Source of the DNA: Salmonirosea aquatica
GTDB lineage: Bacteria; Bacteroidota; Bacteroidia; Cytophagales; Spirosomataceae
Reading direction: 5' to 3'
DNA length: 64,000 nt
Assembly: GCF_009296315.1 (NCBI RefSeq)
Contig: NZ_WHLY01000002.1
Span: 4,624,501-4,688,500 of the forward strand
The notes beneath the pieces are model-generated. The model saw only the letters and a program-made list of their open reading frames with translations, did no database searches and had not been told where the DNA came from. The translations under genes were made by a program, and so were the position numbers. This document shows, piece after piece, positions 7,211 through 15,934 of the stretch; within the stretch, counting starts at the first letter, position 1; the number at the start of each line of letters is the position of its first letter.

Positions 7211-8407
7211 ATGAAAAGAAAAAGAAAGATAGTACAATTCAGAAAAGCGGTTCGGCCCGTAACGGACCCAATCATAAACCCCATTCTGGATCTGGCCGAA
7301 AGTGGCCGCCTGTCGGGTATTTTATTACTGATTGCCACGGTGGTTGCCATGATCTGGGCCAACTCGGCGGGAGGGGAATCGTTTCTTTCTTTTTGGGAAA
7401 TAAAGGTAGGGGTACCTCCCCTTGAAAAAACCATTGGGCACTGGATCAACGATGGCCTGATGGTCATCTTTTTCTTTTTTGTAGGGCTGGAAATCAAGCG
7501 CGAATTACTGGAAGGCGAGCTTTCCAAACTCAGACAAGCCCTGCTGCCGGGTGTGGCGGCCCTGGGCGGAGCCATTGTGCCCGCTACCCTGTACCTGGCC
7601 TTCAACGCGGGTACCTCCGCGGTGGATGGCTGGGCCATTCCCACGGCAACGGATATTGCCTTTTCGCTGGGCATGCTCTCACTACTGGGCAATAGGGTAC
7701 CTTTCGCACTGAAAGTACTGTTAACAGCCATCGCTGTCATCGACGACCTGATCGCGGTATTGATCATTGCAATTTTCTATACCCATGAGATTGATACCAC
7801 CATGTTGTTGTACGCAGGGGGTACCCTGGCCATCCTTTTTGCGCTCAATCATTTCAAGGTTCGCCGGTTCATTTTTTACCTTCTGCCGGGCCTTCTGCTT
7901 TGGTTCTTTGTGCTCAAATCGGGGGTACACGCCACCATCGCCGGGGTACTGCTCGCTATGACGATTCCGCTGGATGAGGTGGACGACCTCGAACATGCCC
8001 TCTACAAACCCGTTAACTATCTTATTATGCCTATTTTCGCGCTGGCTAACACGGGTATTGTCTTGGCTGCTGGTGGGGTAGCTGGGCTATTGACGGCACC
8101 GCTCAGTTTGGGTATCATTTCGGGCCTGTTTCTGGGAAAGCCGTTGGGCATTGTCCTGCTTTCCTTTCTGGTGGTCAAACTGGGCTTGGCCGAACTGCCC
8201 ACCGGATTGCGGTGGCGGCACATCATTGGGTTGGGCTTCACGGCCGGGATCGGCTTCACGATGTCCATTTTCATCACCAGCCTATCCTTTGCCGATGTTG
8301 TTTTGCAGGATACAGCCAAGTTGGCCATCATGGTAGGTACCCTGCTTTCGGGTGTGGTGGGACTGATTTGGTTGGTAAAAGTCGAGAAAACACTGGCGGA
8401 AGGGTAG
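7211..8407 (+). CDS. nhaA: Na+/H+ antiporter NhaA
   Basis: The 398-residue protein matches NhaA in length and motifs: an N-terminal ANS turn, FFFFVGLEIKREL (87-99), PTATDIAFSLG (144-154) and the ion-binding Asp pair D178-D179 in AVIDDLIAV. It has about twelve hydrophobic helices in the inner membrane and exchanges two protons for one sodium ion, exporting Na+ at alkaline pH. ATG 7211 starts just after the end of the frameshifted NTF2-like gene and the N-terminus is basic (MKRKRK), consistent with inside-positive topology. A strong hairpin follows the stop. Confidence 0.95.
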   Translation: MKRKRKIVQFRKAVRPVTDPIINPILDLAESGRLSGILLLIATVVAMIWANSAGGESFLSFWEIKVGVPPLEKTIGHWINDGLMVIFFFFVGLEIKRELLEGELSKLRQALLPGVAALGGAIVPATLYLAFNAGTSAVDGWAIPTATDIAFSLGMLSLLGNRVPFALKVLLTAIAVIDDLIAVLIIAIFYTHEIDTTMLLYAGGTLAILFALNHFKVRRFIFYLLPGLLLWFFVLKSGVHATIAGVLLAMTIPLDEVDDLEHALYKPVNYLIMPIFALANTGIVLAAGGVAGLLTAPLSLGIISGLFLGKPLGIVLLSFLVVKLGLAELPTGLRWRHIIGLGFTAGIGFTMSIFITSLSFADVVLQDTAKLAIMVGTLLSGVVGLIWLVKVEKTLAEG

Positions 8408-8417
8408 AAGACAAAGT

Positions 8418-8464
8418 CCAAAAGAAAAGACCGTATCCTGCTTGGATACGGTCTTTTCTTTTGG
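8418..8464. terminator. perfect 21-bp bidirectional terminator hairpin
   Basis: Arms 8418-8438 and 8444-8464 are perfectly complementary around the 5-base loop TGCTT. The core GACCGTATCC/GGATACGGTC is flanked by A-rich and T-rich tracts on the two sides, so it can end nhaA from the left and the lipoprotein gene (8487-8987, minus strand) from the right. Confidence 0.9.
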
Positions 8465-8486
8465 AATACCTCAATCTGGTTTTTTC

Positions 8487-8987
8487 CTACACTCTTTTGA
8501 GCTCGAGTGTATAGGTGTAGGTTACACCCGCGTCAACCTCCTGTTGTGATAGGCTCATGGTGCTTTTGTTGACGCTGAGATCATACTCTGTACGGTCAGT
8601 ACCCGTGGTTAAAATGAGTTTGTTCCCTTCCACCTTCCAGGTGGTGGTCTCTTCGATTCCTACCTGATCTGAGGCAGTTTCTTCTGCGCTTTCACAACCA
8701 GCCGGAGCTTTGCCATCAATCGTTCCATCCCCTTTGAAGATTAGCGTGAGTCGCGTAAAACAGTCATTTCCGGCTAATGCGTTAATAAGCGGAACAAAGT
8801 CGGTGATACCGTTTTGGGCCGGAGATACTTTGATGCCCGTAATTTGCCAGTTGCCTTCTACCCCGTCGCTACCGCTGGGCGAGGGGTCTGAATCCTTTTT
8901 GCAGCCAACCAGGGCTGCCATGACCAGAAGGGCCATAAGCAATGTGGTATGTACCGAACCACGTGTTGATAATAGGGAATTTTTCAT
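8487..8987 (-). CDS. lipocalin-like lipoprotein
   Basis: A 166-residue lipoprotein: a signal peptide with the lipobox VMAALVGC followed by KKDSDPSPSGSDG, a typical flexible tether. The mature part has the repeated beta pattern of small lipocalin-like domains common in Bacteroidota (GNWQITGIKV, LTLIFKGDGTIDG, TTWKVEGNKLILT, DLSVNKSTMSLSQ). These are predicted outer-membrane or periplasmic proteins with unknown ligands. It converges on nhaA and shares its terminator. Function cannot be specified further. Confidence 0.8.
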   Translation of the reverse strand: MKNSLLSTRGSVHTTLLMALLVMAALVGCKKDSDPSPSGSDGVEGNWQITGIKVSPAQNGITDFVPLINALAGNDCFTRLTLIFKGDGTIDGKAPAGCESAEETASDQVGIEETTTWKVEGNKLILTTGTDRTEYDLSVNKSTMSLSQQEVDAGVTYTYTLELKRV

Positions 8988-9143
8988 AACTAATACAAAT
9001 AGATTTAATGGACAGTTGAACTAATTTACAATATTATTCAAATAGGATGCGAAAGGTACTAATGGATTATTGAATGGCGAAACACAATAAGTAGTCGGGC
9101 CAATATTTTAAGTAAAAGGTTAACCGATCGATCGGCACTGAGG

Positions 9144-10127
9144 CTATGTAAAAAATAGGTTTAACAACCGCTCGGCCGCGGACAACGGGAGTTCTTCGCC
9201 TGCTTGTACGGACCGCTCGGCGGCCAGCCACTGTGCCCTGATTTCGGGATGATTCAGAAATCGCTCTTCCAAGGCCTGACGGATATGACTTTTCAACCAA
9301 TCCAGATTTTGGTTCTGTCGGTTTTTGGTAAAAAAACCATTTTGTCGGGTGAAGCTTTCGTACCGCTGCATCGTTTCCCAAACATTTTCAATCCCCTCCT
9401 TTTCCAAAGCTGAACACGTTACCACCCGAGTAGTCCAGCCCGATTCAGCCACCGGAAACAGATGCAAAGCATTCTGGTATTCGTTGACTGCCCGCTCCGC
9501 CACGGAGCGATTGGGTCCGTCGGCTTTGGTGATTGCAATCGCATCGGCCATTTCCATGATGCCCTTCTTGATACCCTGCAATTCATCACCCGCACCCGCC
9601 AGCATCAGCAGCAGAAAAAAATCCGTCATTTCATGTACCAACGTTTCGGACTGACCTACCCCCACGGTTTCGATGAGAAGTACCTCGAAGCCCGCTGCTT
9701 CGCACAGCAGCATCGCTTCGCGGGTACGGTACGCCACCCCCCCGAGCGAACCGCCCGCCGCCGAAGGGCGAATGTACGCCAGTGGGTTATGAGAAAGGGT
9801 TTCCATGCGAGTTTTATCGCCCAGAATACTTCCGCCCGAACGTTGGCTGCTGGGATCTACGGTCAGCACGGCCACCGTTTTACCCAGTGAGGTGATATGC
9901 TGGCCAAATGCTTCGATGAAGGTGCTTTTACCTACCCCAGGTACCCCCGTGATTCCGATCCGGAACGAATGGCCCGTATACGGAAGGACGCCTTCCAACA
10001 CCCGCTGGGCCAAGGCGCGGTCAGTGGGCAATCGACTTTCGATCAGGGTAATGGCCTGACTCAGGATAGACCGGTTCCGGGCCAGAATTCCTTCTATATA
10101 CAAGTCAACGGTAAGGCGGGGGCGCAT
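9144..10127 (-). CDS. meaB: methylmalonyl-CoA mutase-associated GTPase MeaB
   Basis: The 327-residue G3E-family GTPase has Walker A GVPGVGKST (61-69), the SSQRSGGSILGDKTRM block (93-108), the ETVGVGQSE switch (153-161) and an ITKADG guanine-specificity motif. MeaB (ArgK) loads and protects adenosylcobalamin-dependent methylmalonyl-CoA mutase, so the organism should use the propionate/succinate route. The mutase subunits are not in this window. Length and motifs are normal. A LAO/AO transport ATPase label would be the older name for the same family. Confidence 0.93.
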   Translation of the reverse strand: MRPRLTVDLYIEGILARNRSILSQAITLIESRLPTDRALAQRVLEGVLPYTGHSFRIGITGVPGVGKSTFIEAFGQHITSLGKTVAVLTVDPSSQRSGGSILGDKTRMETLSHNPLAYIRPSAAGGSLGGVAYRTREAMLLCEAAGFEVLLIETVGVGQSETLVHEMTDFFLLLMLAGAGDELQGIKKGIMEMADAIAITKADGPNRSVAERAVNEYQNALHLFPVAESGWTTRVVTCSALEKEGIENVWETMQRYESFTRQNGFFTKNRQNQNLDWLKSHIRQALEERFLNHPEIRAQWLAAERSVQAGEELPLSAAERLLNLFFT

Positions 10128-10243
10128 CGAAAGAGTTTTGGATACCGGACTAGCTTCGTCTTTCTGACAAAAATATGGGGTTTTTTATCAAAATAGCTTT
10201 CTGAAAAAAGCAGTATCTGGTTTGGGGGGCTGAAACTTAGAAT

Positions 10244-10930
10244 CTAAAATTCCGCCTTCCTTTTCTGCAAAAAAGCCTCCGCCCAAACCAAATCTTCGGG
10301 GGTGGTGATTTTGATATTTTCGTAAGACCCTTCGATAAGATGGATAGGGTACCCTGCCTGTTCCAACACACTAGCGCAGTCAGTGAAATGAGGCATCGGC
10401 TCTGCTTGGAAGGCCTGCCGCATCCAGTCGAGGCGAAAGGTCTGAGGGGTTTGCACCAGGCGGTAGGCGGTGCGGTCTACGGATTGATTACCGCCGTCGG
10501 GCAGTAGCTGCCGGGCCGAGTCTTTGAGCGGTACACAGGTTACGGCAGTTCCGGCATCAGAAGCTTTCCTGAAACTTGCCGCTACTATTTCTGTGGATAT
10601 AAAAGGCCGTACCCCATCGTGTACGGCCACAAAACCTTCCGGAGCATGAATACGGGCGAGGCCATTCCGCACGGAGTGAAACCGCGTTTCTCCCCCGACC
10701 ACCAGTTGATAATCGAGCACAAAATCGTAATGAGTGCACAGGGTTTTCCAGGATTCAACCTGATTTTCGGGCAAAACGAGGATGATCGACAGTTGCTCGG
10801 AGTAAGCCCGAAAAGCCGCCAGCGTATGCATCAGGACCGGACGGCCGCCTATGGGCAGAAACTGCTTGGGCAGATCGCTGTTCATGCGGCTCCCGCTGCC
10901 GCCCGCGACGATGATGGCAAATTGATTCAG
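10244..10930 (-). CDS. ispD: 2-C-methyl-D-erythritol 4-phosphate cytidylyltransferase, non-ATG start
   Basis: The product transfers CMP from CTP to MEP in the non-mevalonate isoprenoid pathway. From the first ATG (10885) the frame gives 213 residues beginning MNSDLPKQFLPIGG, but the CTP-binding loop of the family, FAIIVAGGSGSR, lies immediately upstream in the same open frame, including the catalytic Arg. No ATG, GTG or TTG exists in that upstream stretch before the in-frame stop near 11030, so the real start must be a rare codon. CTG at 10930-10928 is chosen here and ATT further up is the alternative. Other motifs (VHDGVRPF, VPLKDSARQ, RLVQTPQTFR) are intact. Confidence 0.85.
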   Translation of the reverse strand: MNQFAIIVAGGSGSRMNSDLPKQFLPIGGRPVLMHTLAAFRAYSEQLSIILVLPENQVESWKTLCTHYDFVLDYQLVVGGETRFHSVRNGLARIHAPEGFVAVHDGVRPFISTEIVAASFRKASDAGTAVTCVPLKDSARQLLPDGGNQSVDRTAYRLVQTPQTFRLDWMRQAFQAEPMPHFTDCASVLEQAGYPIHLIEGSYENIKITTPEDLVWAEAFLQKRKAEF

Positions 10931-11089
10931 TGGATAATGAACAGTTGACCGCGGAGCGTTGATGTACCCAATATAATTTAGTTTATTTATTTTTAATAAA
11001 TGACTGATTTTGAGAATTTTATAAAGCTAGTGTGGGAGCCTGTGCCAAAATAAATTTGCCAAAGCATCCCCTGTCAGCCAGCTGTCAAC

Positions 11090-12139
11090 TCATAGAATCA
11101 GCATCGCGTCGCCGTACGTGAAAAACTTATATTTCTCCTTAATGGCTAATTTGTAGGCTTCTTTGATCAATTCATTGCCTCCGAATGCACGGGCTGACAT
11201 CAGGAGGATAGATTCCGGCAGATGGAAGTTGGTGATCATGGAATTGGCGAGCTTGAACTCGTAGGGGGGGAAAATAAACCGATCCGTCCAACCTTCCACA
11301 CTTTTCAGATGTCCGCTGGCTGAAACCGACGATTCAATGGCTTTCAATGAGGTGGTACCTACGGCACACACGCGCTTGTCGGCGTCCAACGCCGCATTGA
11401 CAATATCTACACTGGGCTGGGTGATCTGGAAGTTCTCCGAGTCGGTTTTGTGCTTGGTCAAGTCTTCCACATCTACTGAGCGGAAGGTACCCAGGCCCAC
11501 GTGGAGTGTAATAGGAGCAAAGCCTACACCCTTGATTTCCAGGCGTTTCATAATGGCCTTGGTGAAGTGGGTACCTGCAGTAGGCGCAGCCACGGCACCG
11601 ACATGCTCGGCGTAGATCGTCTGGAACCTTTCGCGATCGGCATTCTCCACCTTGCGGCGTGAGATGATCTCAGGTGGTAGCGGAGTTTCGCCCAATTGAT
11701 CCACGAGTTTCATGAAGTCGTCGTGCGAGCCATCGTAGAGGAAGCGGATCGTACGGCCCCGCGAGGTGGTATTGTCGATGACTTCGGCCACCAGGTCGCT
11801 GTCTCCGAAATATAGTTTGTTTCCTACCCGAATCTTACGGGCGGGGTCTACCAGTACGTCCCAAAGGCGCATGTCGCGATTCAATTCCCGCAGGAGAAAA
11901 ACCTCGATTTTGGCACCGGTTTTTTCTTTCTGGCCAAACAGGCGGGCTGGAAAAACTTTGGTGTTATTAATTACCATCACATCGCCATCATCGAAATAGT
12001 CCACGATGTCGCCGAAGGTCTTGTGTTCAAATTTTCCGGTATCACGATGTACGACCATCAGGCGCGATTCGCCCCGGTCGGCAGGATGGAGGGCAATTAA
12101 ACTTTGGGGAAGGTCAAACTTAAATTCGGATAGCTTCAT
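11090..12139 (-). CDS. queA: S-adenosylmethionine:tRNA ribosyltransferase-isomerase
   Basis: A 349-residue QueA, starting [16 protein letters not shown] and keeping the motifs [18 protein letters not shown] and ITNFHLPES. It transfers and isomerises the ribosyl part of SAM onto 7-aminomethyl-7-deazaguanine in the tRNA wobble position, forming epoxyqueuosine. Length matches the family. It is separated from the upstream accC gene by 153 bases that contain possible -7 elements and a GC-rich hairpin region, so it may have its own promoter and structured leader. Confidence 0.95.
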   Translation of the reverse strand: MKLSEFKFDLPQSLIALHPADRGESRLMVVHRDTGKFEHKTFGDIVDYFDDGDVMVINNTKVFPARLFGQKEKTGAKIEVFLLRELNRDMRLWDVLVDPARKIRVGNKLYFGDSDLVAEVIDNTTSRGRTIRFLYDGSHDDFMKLVDQLGETPLPPEIISRRKVENADRERFQTIYAEHVGAVAAPTAGTHFTKAIMKRLEIKGVGFAPITLHVGLGTFRSVDVEDLTKHKTDSENFQITQPSVDIVNAALDADKRVCAVGTTSLKAIESSVSASGHLKSVEGWTDRFIFPPYEFKLANSMITNFHLPESILLMSARAFGGNELIKEAYKLAIKEKYKFFTYGDAMLIL

Positions 12140-12183
12140 AGCTTTTTATCAGCAATATATAATGTTCAAACAGGGTGCGTCAA

Positions 12184-12259
12184 GGTGCCGAGGTAGGCGG
12201 AGACAGGTACCTGGTGCCGCCCAAGGTGGCACCCACACAAAAATAAGACCGCAAAAATA
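12184..12259 (-). promoter_or_regulatory. queA leader: two TATTTTTG boxes and GGTGCC/GGCACC hairpin
   Basis: On the minus strand TATTTTTG occurs at 12259-12252 and again at 12245-12238, both exact TAnnTTTG matches. Downstream, GGTGCC/GGCACC arms (12228-12233 with 12213-12218) form a hairpin, a second GGTGCC lies at 12184-12189 and a CAGGTACCTG palindrome at 12204-12213. The GC-rich leader stands out from its AT-rich flanks. It does not resemble a preQ1 aptamer I can recognise. Confidence 0.4.
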
Positions 12260-12292
12260 CGTAAATTTTGGGAAGAATTTCGTAGCATTTTC

Positions 12293-13783
12293 TCACCCCC
12301 CCCGAGATTTCCATTTACTGGTGGTACCTGCGGCGGCTACCGGTGGCCGGGAGGCAGGTACCTTTGCCATAAAACGGGCAGTTAGCAGAGCGGCCAATTC
12401 CTGTACGAAGGGTTCAGGTTCGGACTTTAGATTTTCAGATGTAAAGTATTTGCTCACAAAGTGGGTATCGAATTTCCCCGAACGAAACGCTTCATGTTCC
12501 ATGACAAAGCGACAAAAGGGTAGGGTCGTCTGCACGCCCGAAATTCGATACTCATCGATAGCCCGGATCATTTTCTGGATTGCCTCCGCCCGGTCTTGTC
12601 CGTAGGTGATCAGTTTGGCAATCATCGGATCGTAATGGATCGGAATGGTCATACCCTGCTCGAAGCCATCGTCCACGCGCACCCCATTCCCCTGTGGGCG
12701 GACATAGGTTTGCAGGGTACCTACGTCGGGCAAAAAGTTGGTGGCGGGATCTTCAGCGTAGACCCGCACCTCCACGGCATGGCCATGGATAGTCAGATCC
12801 TTTTGCCTGATGGGTAGCTCTTTCCCTTCGGCAATGTAAATCATCTGCTTCACCAGGTCCACGCCCGTAATCAGCTCAGTCACCGGATGTTCTACCTGCA
12901 GGCGGGTGTTCATCTCCAGAAAATAAAAATTAAGCGCCTCATCCACGATAAACTCCACGGTGCCGGCCCCAAAATAGTTGCAGGCTCGCGCTACCTCTAC
13001 CGCGCTGCGCCCCATCGCTTCCCGGATTTCGGGGGTAAGTACCGCCGATGGCGCCTCCTCGACCACTTTCTGATGGCGGCGCTGGACAGAGCATTCGCGC
13101 TCGAACAGATGGATGATGTTGCCGTGCTGGTCGCCCAGTACCTGAATTTCGATGTGCTTGGGCGAGGTGATGTACTTTTCAATGAATACAGATCCGTCGC
13201 CAAACGACGACACCGCTTCGCTCACCGCCCGATCCATCTGCTCATCGAATTCCTCCGGCTTTCCCACTATCCGCATCCCTTTGCCGCCCCCGCCCGCGCT
13301 GGCTTTGATCAGGATGGGATAGCCGATTTGCTCCGAAATCTGTTTGGCTTCGGTGCGGTCAGTGATGGCTCCCGCGGTGCCGGGTACCATCGGAATGTCA
13401 TACTGCGCGGCAGCCTGCTTGGCCGCCAGCTTACTGCCCATCACTTCGATGGATTCGGGCGAAGGGCCGATGAAAATAAGCCCGGCTTCCCGTACCTGAC
13501 GGGCAAAAGCGGCATTTTCAGACAAAAAACCGTAGCCGGGATGGATGGCATCAGCACCCAGCCGCTGGGCCGCTTCGATGATTTTGTCGCCCCGTAAATA
13601 CGATTCTGACGAGGGTGGCGGGCCAATGCATACGGCCTCGTCGGCGTAGCGTACGTGCAGGGCCAGGCGGTCGGCTTCGCTGTATACGGCTACGGTGGCG
13701 ATGTTCATTTCGCGCGCGGTACGCATGACCCGCAGTGCAATTTCGCCCCGGTTGGCAACCAGTATTTTTTTTATCTCGGGCAT
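12293..13783 (-). CDS. accC: acetyl-CoA carboxylase biotin carboxylase subunit
   Basis: The 496-residue protein has the biotin carboxylase layout: N-terminal domain IKKILVANRGEIA (4-16), ATP-grasp glycine loop KASAGGGGKGMR (160-171), the FERECSVQRRHQK segment, the catalytic MNTRLQVEHPVTE block (about 289-301), and the biotin-carboxylase C-terminal domain. It carboxylates the biotin of AccB with bicarbonate and ATP for fatty acid synthesis. A tail of about 35 residues (ending TTSKWKSRGG) extends past the usual E. coli-like end. accB is not adjacent. An acyl-CoA carboxylase alpha subunit for propionyl-CoA is an alternative, which would fit with meaB nearby. Confidence 0.9.
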   Translation of the reverse strand: MPEIKKILVANRGEIALRVMRTAREMNIATVAVYSEADRLALHVRYADEAVCIGPPPSSESYLRGDKIIEAAQRLGADAIHPGYGFLSENAAFARQVREAGLIFIGPSPESIEVMGSKLAAKQAAAQYDIPMVPGTAGAITDRTEAKQISEQIGYPILIKASAGGGGKGMRIVGKPEEFDEQMDRAVSEAVSSFGDGSVFIEKYITSPKHIEIQVLGDQHGNIIHLFERECSVQRRHQKVVEEAPSAVLTPEIREAMGRSAVEVARACNYFGAGTVEFIVDEALNFYFLEMNTRLQVEHPVTELITGVDLVKQMIYIAEGKELPIRQKDLTIHGHAVEVRVYAEDPATNFLPDVGTLQTYVRPQGNGVRVDDGFEQGMTIPIHYDPMIAKLITYGQDRAEAIQKMIRAIDEYRISGVQTTLPFCRFVMEHEAFRSGKFDTHFVSKYFTSENLKSEPEPFVQELAALLTARFMAKVPASRPPVAAAGTTSKWKSRGG

Positions 13784-13843
13784 CCGGTTTTAATTTTCAA
13801 TGAAGGGATAAGTGCAGGTGGTTTCTAGCCTGATGCGATCAGC

Positions 13844-13875
13844 CAAATGTAGCAAATTGCGTACAGGCCGCGCAA
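13844..13875 (-). promoter_or_regulatory. putative sigma-ABfr type promoter of accC
   Basis: Minus strand: GTTG (TTG at 13875-13873), 21-base spacer, then TACATTTG (13851-13844), an exact TAnnTTTG -7 element. The start codon lies about 60 bases downstream. Spacing and orientation fit the Bacteroidota vegetative promoter. Confidence 0.5.
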
Positions 13876-14041
13876 CATTGATTTTTTTTCTTACATTTAA
13901 ATAGGATTCCATAGAGAATTGGCTGGGAACACACTTTTATGATTTTGCCACAAATTCAGAAGCCTTTGGGATGAAAGACGCGACCAGGGGTATCCTAATG
14001 TTCTGACACTAAGGAAACTGATACTATGTCAATATTTTTTC

Positions 14042-14049
14042 TAATTTTG
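14042..14049 (+). promoter_or_regulatory. putative -7 element (TAATTTTG)
   Basis: TAATTTTG is an exact TAnnTTTG match, 50 bases ahead of the GTG start at 14100. A TTTG -33 box is not evident at the normal distance. Confidence 0.4.
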
Positions 14050-14099
14050 CACTTAATTGCTATTAAAATCATTCAATAACCCATATAAACTAGTACGAA

Positions 14100-15368
14100 G
14101 TGGATATTTTTGAGAAACTGCGTGACAACTGGGGACCCATCGGTACGCCCGCCAAGATGCTGAACAGCCACCACTATTTTTCATTTCCGATGCTGGAAGG
14201 TGAGCTCGGCCCCCGGATGCAGTTCATGGGTCGCGAGGTACTCAACTGGAGCCTGAACAACTACCTGGGCCTGGCCAACCATCCCGAAGTCCGCCAGGCC
14301 GACACCGAGGCTACGGCCAAGTGGGGCCTGGCCTACCCGATGGGCGCCCGCATGATGTCGGGCAACTCGGTACTACACGAAACGTTCGAAAAAGAGCTGG
14401 CCGAATTCGTGGGCAAAACCGATGCCTTCCTCTTGAACTACGGCTACCAGGGTGTGGTGTCTATAATCGAAAGTGTGTGCGACCACCGCGATGTAATCGT
14501 GTACGATGCTGAGTCACACGCTTGTATTATCGACGGAGTGCGCCTGCACAAGGCCAAAATGGGGCAGTACTACAAGTTCAATCACAACGACATGGACAGC
14601 CTCGAAAAAAATCTCAAGCGGGCTACCAAGATGGCCGATGCCAAGGGAGGCGGAGTACTGGTCATTACCGAAGGAGTTTTTGGCATGTCAGGCAAGGTAG
14701 GTGATTTGAAAGCGATCGCCGAATTGAAAAAACAGTACAAATTCCGGCTGTTTGTGGATGATGCCCACGGGTTTGGTACCATGGGTCCGACGGGTGCGGG
14801 GGTAGGTGAACAACTGGGCGTGCAGGACGCCATTGACCTGTACTTCTCAACCTTCGCCAAATCCATGGCTGCCATTGGGGGCTTTGTGGCGTCCAACGAT
14901 CCTGATATCATCATGTACCTCAAGTATAACATGCGTTCGCAGACGTACGCCAAGGCGCTGCCCATGCCCTACGTAGAAGGTTGCCGTCACCGCCTGAAAA
15001 TGCTGAAGGCCATGCCTGAGCTGCGCGAGAATTTGTGGAAAATCGTGAATGCCATGCAGAGTGGCCTTCGGGCTAGGGGCTTCAATATTGGTGAAACGGA
15101 ATCGCAGGTGACACCTGTCTTTTTGCACAGCGAAGGAGGTATCCCCGAAGTGACCCGTATGGTGCGTGACCTGCGCGAAAATATGGGTGTTTTCTGTTCC
15201 ATTGTGGTGTACCCGGTGGTACCTAAAGGCCAAATCATGCTGCGCATTATTCCTACTGCCGCGCATACGCTGGCGGATGTCGAGTACACCCTGGATGCTT
15301 TTACAACCCTGGCCGAGAAACTAAAGAACCGGGTGTACCAGGTTGAAGAAGTACGCGAGATTGCCTAG
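14100..15368 (+). CDS. alpha-oxoamine synthase (serine palmitoyltransferase / KBL-like)
   Basis: A 422-residue PLP enzyme of the alpha-oxoamine synthase family. Landmarks: NNYLGLANHP (53-62), MGARMMSGN (81-89), DAESHACIIDG (136-146), VDDAHGFG (219-226) and the Schiff-base lysine K254 in FAKSMAAIGG. The family condenses an amino acid with an acyl-CoA: serine palmitoyltransferase for sphingolipids, 2-amino-3-ketobutyrate CoA ligase, or AONS for biotin. The Bacteroidota homologue with this MDIFEKLRDN N-terminus is often annotated as SPT-like, and Bacteroidota make sphingolipids, but the sequence alone does not settle the substrates. The start codon is GTG. A clear terminator follows. Confidence 0.85.
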   Translation: MDIFEKLRDNWGPIGTPAKMLNSHHYFSFPMLEGELGPRMQFMGREVLNWSLNNYLGLANHPEVRQADTEATAKWGLAYPMGARMMSGNSVLHETFEKELAEFVGKTDAFLLNYGYQGVVSIIESVCDHRDVIVYDAESHACIIDGVRLHKAKMGQYYKFNHNDMDSLEKNLKRATKMADAKGGGVLVITEGVFGMSGKVGDLKAIAELKKQYKFRLFVDDAHGFGTMGPTGAGVGEQLGVQDAIDLYFSTFAKSMAAIGGFVASNDPDIIMYLKYNMRSQTYAKALPMPYVEGCRHRLKMLKAMPELRENLWKIVNAMQSGLRARGFNIGETESQVTPVFLHSEGGIPEVTRMVRDLRENMGVFCSIVVYPVVPKGQIMLRIIPTAAHTLADVEYTLDAFTTLAEKLKNRVYQVEEVREIA

Positions 15369-15369
15369 T

Positions 15370-15408
15370 CAAAAAATGGCCCTAAATGCTTAACAGGGCC
15401 ATTTTTTG
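15370..15408 (+). terminator. rho-independent terminator
   Basis: Arms CAAAAAATGGCCCT (15370-15383) and AGGGCCATTTTTTG (15395-15408) pair perfectly around an 11-base loop, just after the oxoamine synthase stop. The right arm supplies a six-T tract. Confidence 0.9.
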
Positions 15409-15630
15409 TAGAAATAAACCCTGTTTTTTTAACCGTTTGCTCAAAATATGAATTTGGTTATTGGTCTGAATTTCAGATGATTATGAGATTTTGTCCAACT
15501 CCTTGTACTTTTTGAAGTGTTTTTTTTGATTAATTAAGTTGGTAGAAAGGTATTAATTGTTAAATTTCGATCAAAACGGGCTCTAAAAGCCCATTTAGCG
15601 CATTTTTCAACTAAAAAAAACCTTTTAATT

Positions 15631-15813
15631 ATGGGACGATTTGAAGAAGTAAAGAAATTAGTAATGTCGCTCGAAGGAGACTTCGACAAATTCTACGATA
15701 AGAAAAATCAGGCTGCGGGTACCCGCGTTCGCAAAGGAATGCAGGAGCTGAAAACCATGGCGCAGGAAATTCGTAGCGAAGTGCAAAACATGAAGAATTC
15801 CGAAGGCGCTTAG
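15631..15813 (+). CDS. histone H1-like DNA-associated protein (Hc1 family)
   Basis: A 60-residue basic, helical protein beginning MGRFEEVKKLVMSLEGDFDKFYDKKN and containing AAGTRVRKGMQELKTMAQEIR. This matches the short Hc1-like histone H1 homologues widespread in Bacteroidota, thought to bind DNA and help compact the nucleoid. It has only the conserved N-terminal domain and lacks the Lys/Ala-rich tail of chlamydial Hc1. It is a single-gene unit between two strong terminators, with an AT-rich 220-base leader region and a near-consensus -7 (TAAATTTC near 15561). Confidence 0.85.
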   Translation: MGRFEEVKKLVMSLEGDFDKFYDKKNQAAGTRVRKGMQELKTMAQEIRSEVQNMKNSEGA

Positions 15814-15830
15814 GCGTTCATGTCTTCATA

Positions 15831-15866
15831 AAAGCGGCCCGATTCAGGTAAGAATCGGGCCGCTTT
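15831..15866 (+). terminator. rho-independent terminator of histone-like gene
   Basis: Arms AAAGCGGCCCGATTC (15831-15845) and GAATCGGGCCGCTTT (15852-15866) are perfectly complementary with a six-base loop, and the T-run continues to 15869. Confidence 0.92.
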
Positions 15867-15934
15867 TTTATGTGGGTGCCTGGCTATGTAGCAGCTCCTG
15901 AAACCGCTGTAGGATTGATTGGATTTATCTTTAC

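Larger units (their letters stand above)
13784..14099. other. divergent intergenic region with two promoters
   Basis: No coding signal is seen. This AT-rich gap separates accC (minus) and the oxoamine synthase (plus) and contains the -7 elements listed separately for each. It also includes a poly-T patch near 13880-13890. Confidence 0.5.

Noticed and set aside
12140-12292. preQ1 riboswitch upstream of queA
   Set aside because: The segment is structured, but I cannot see the short A-rich tail and conserved loop of a preQ1 aptamer; it is reported only as a leader of unknown type.
12997-13597. Plus-strand open frames over accC
   Set aside because: High-GC shadow frames of the biotin carboxylase gene, which is complete on the minus strand.
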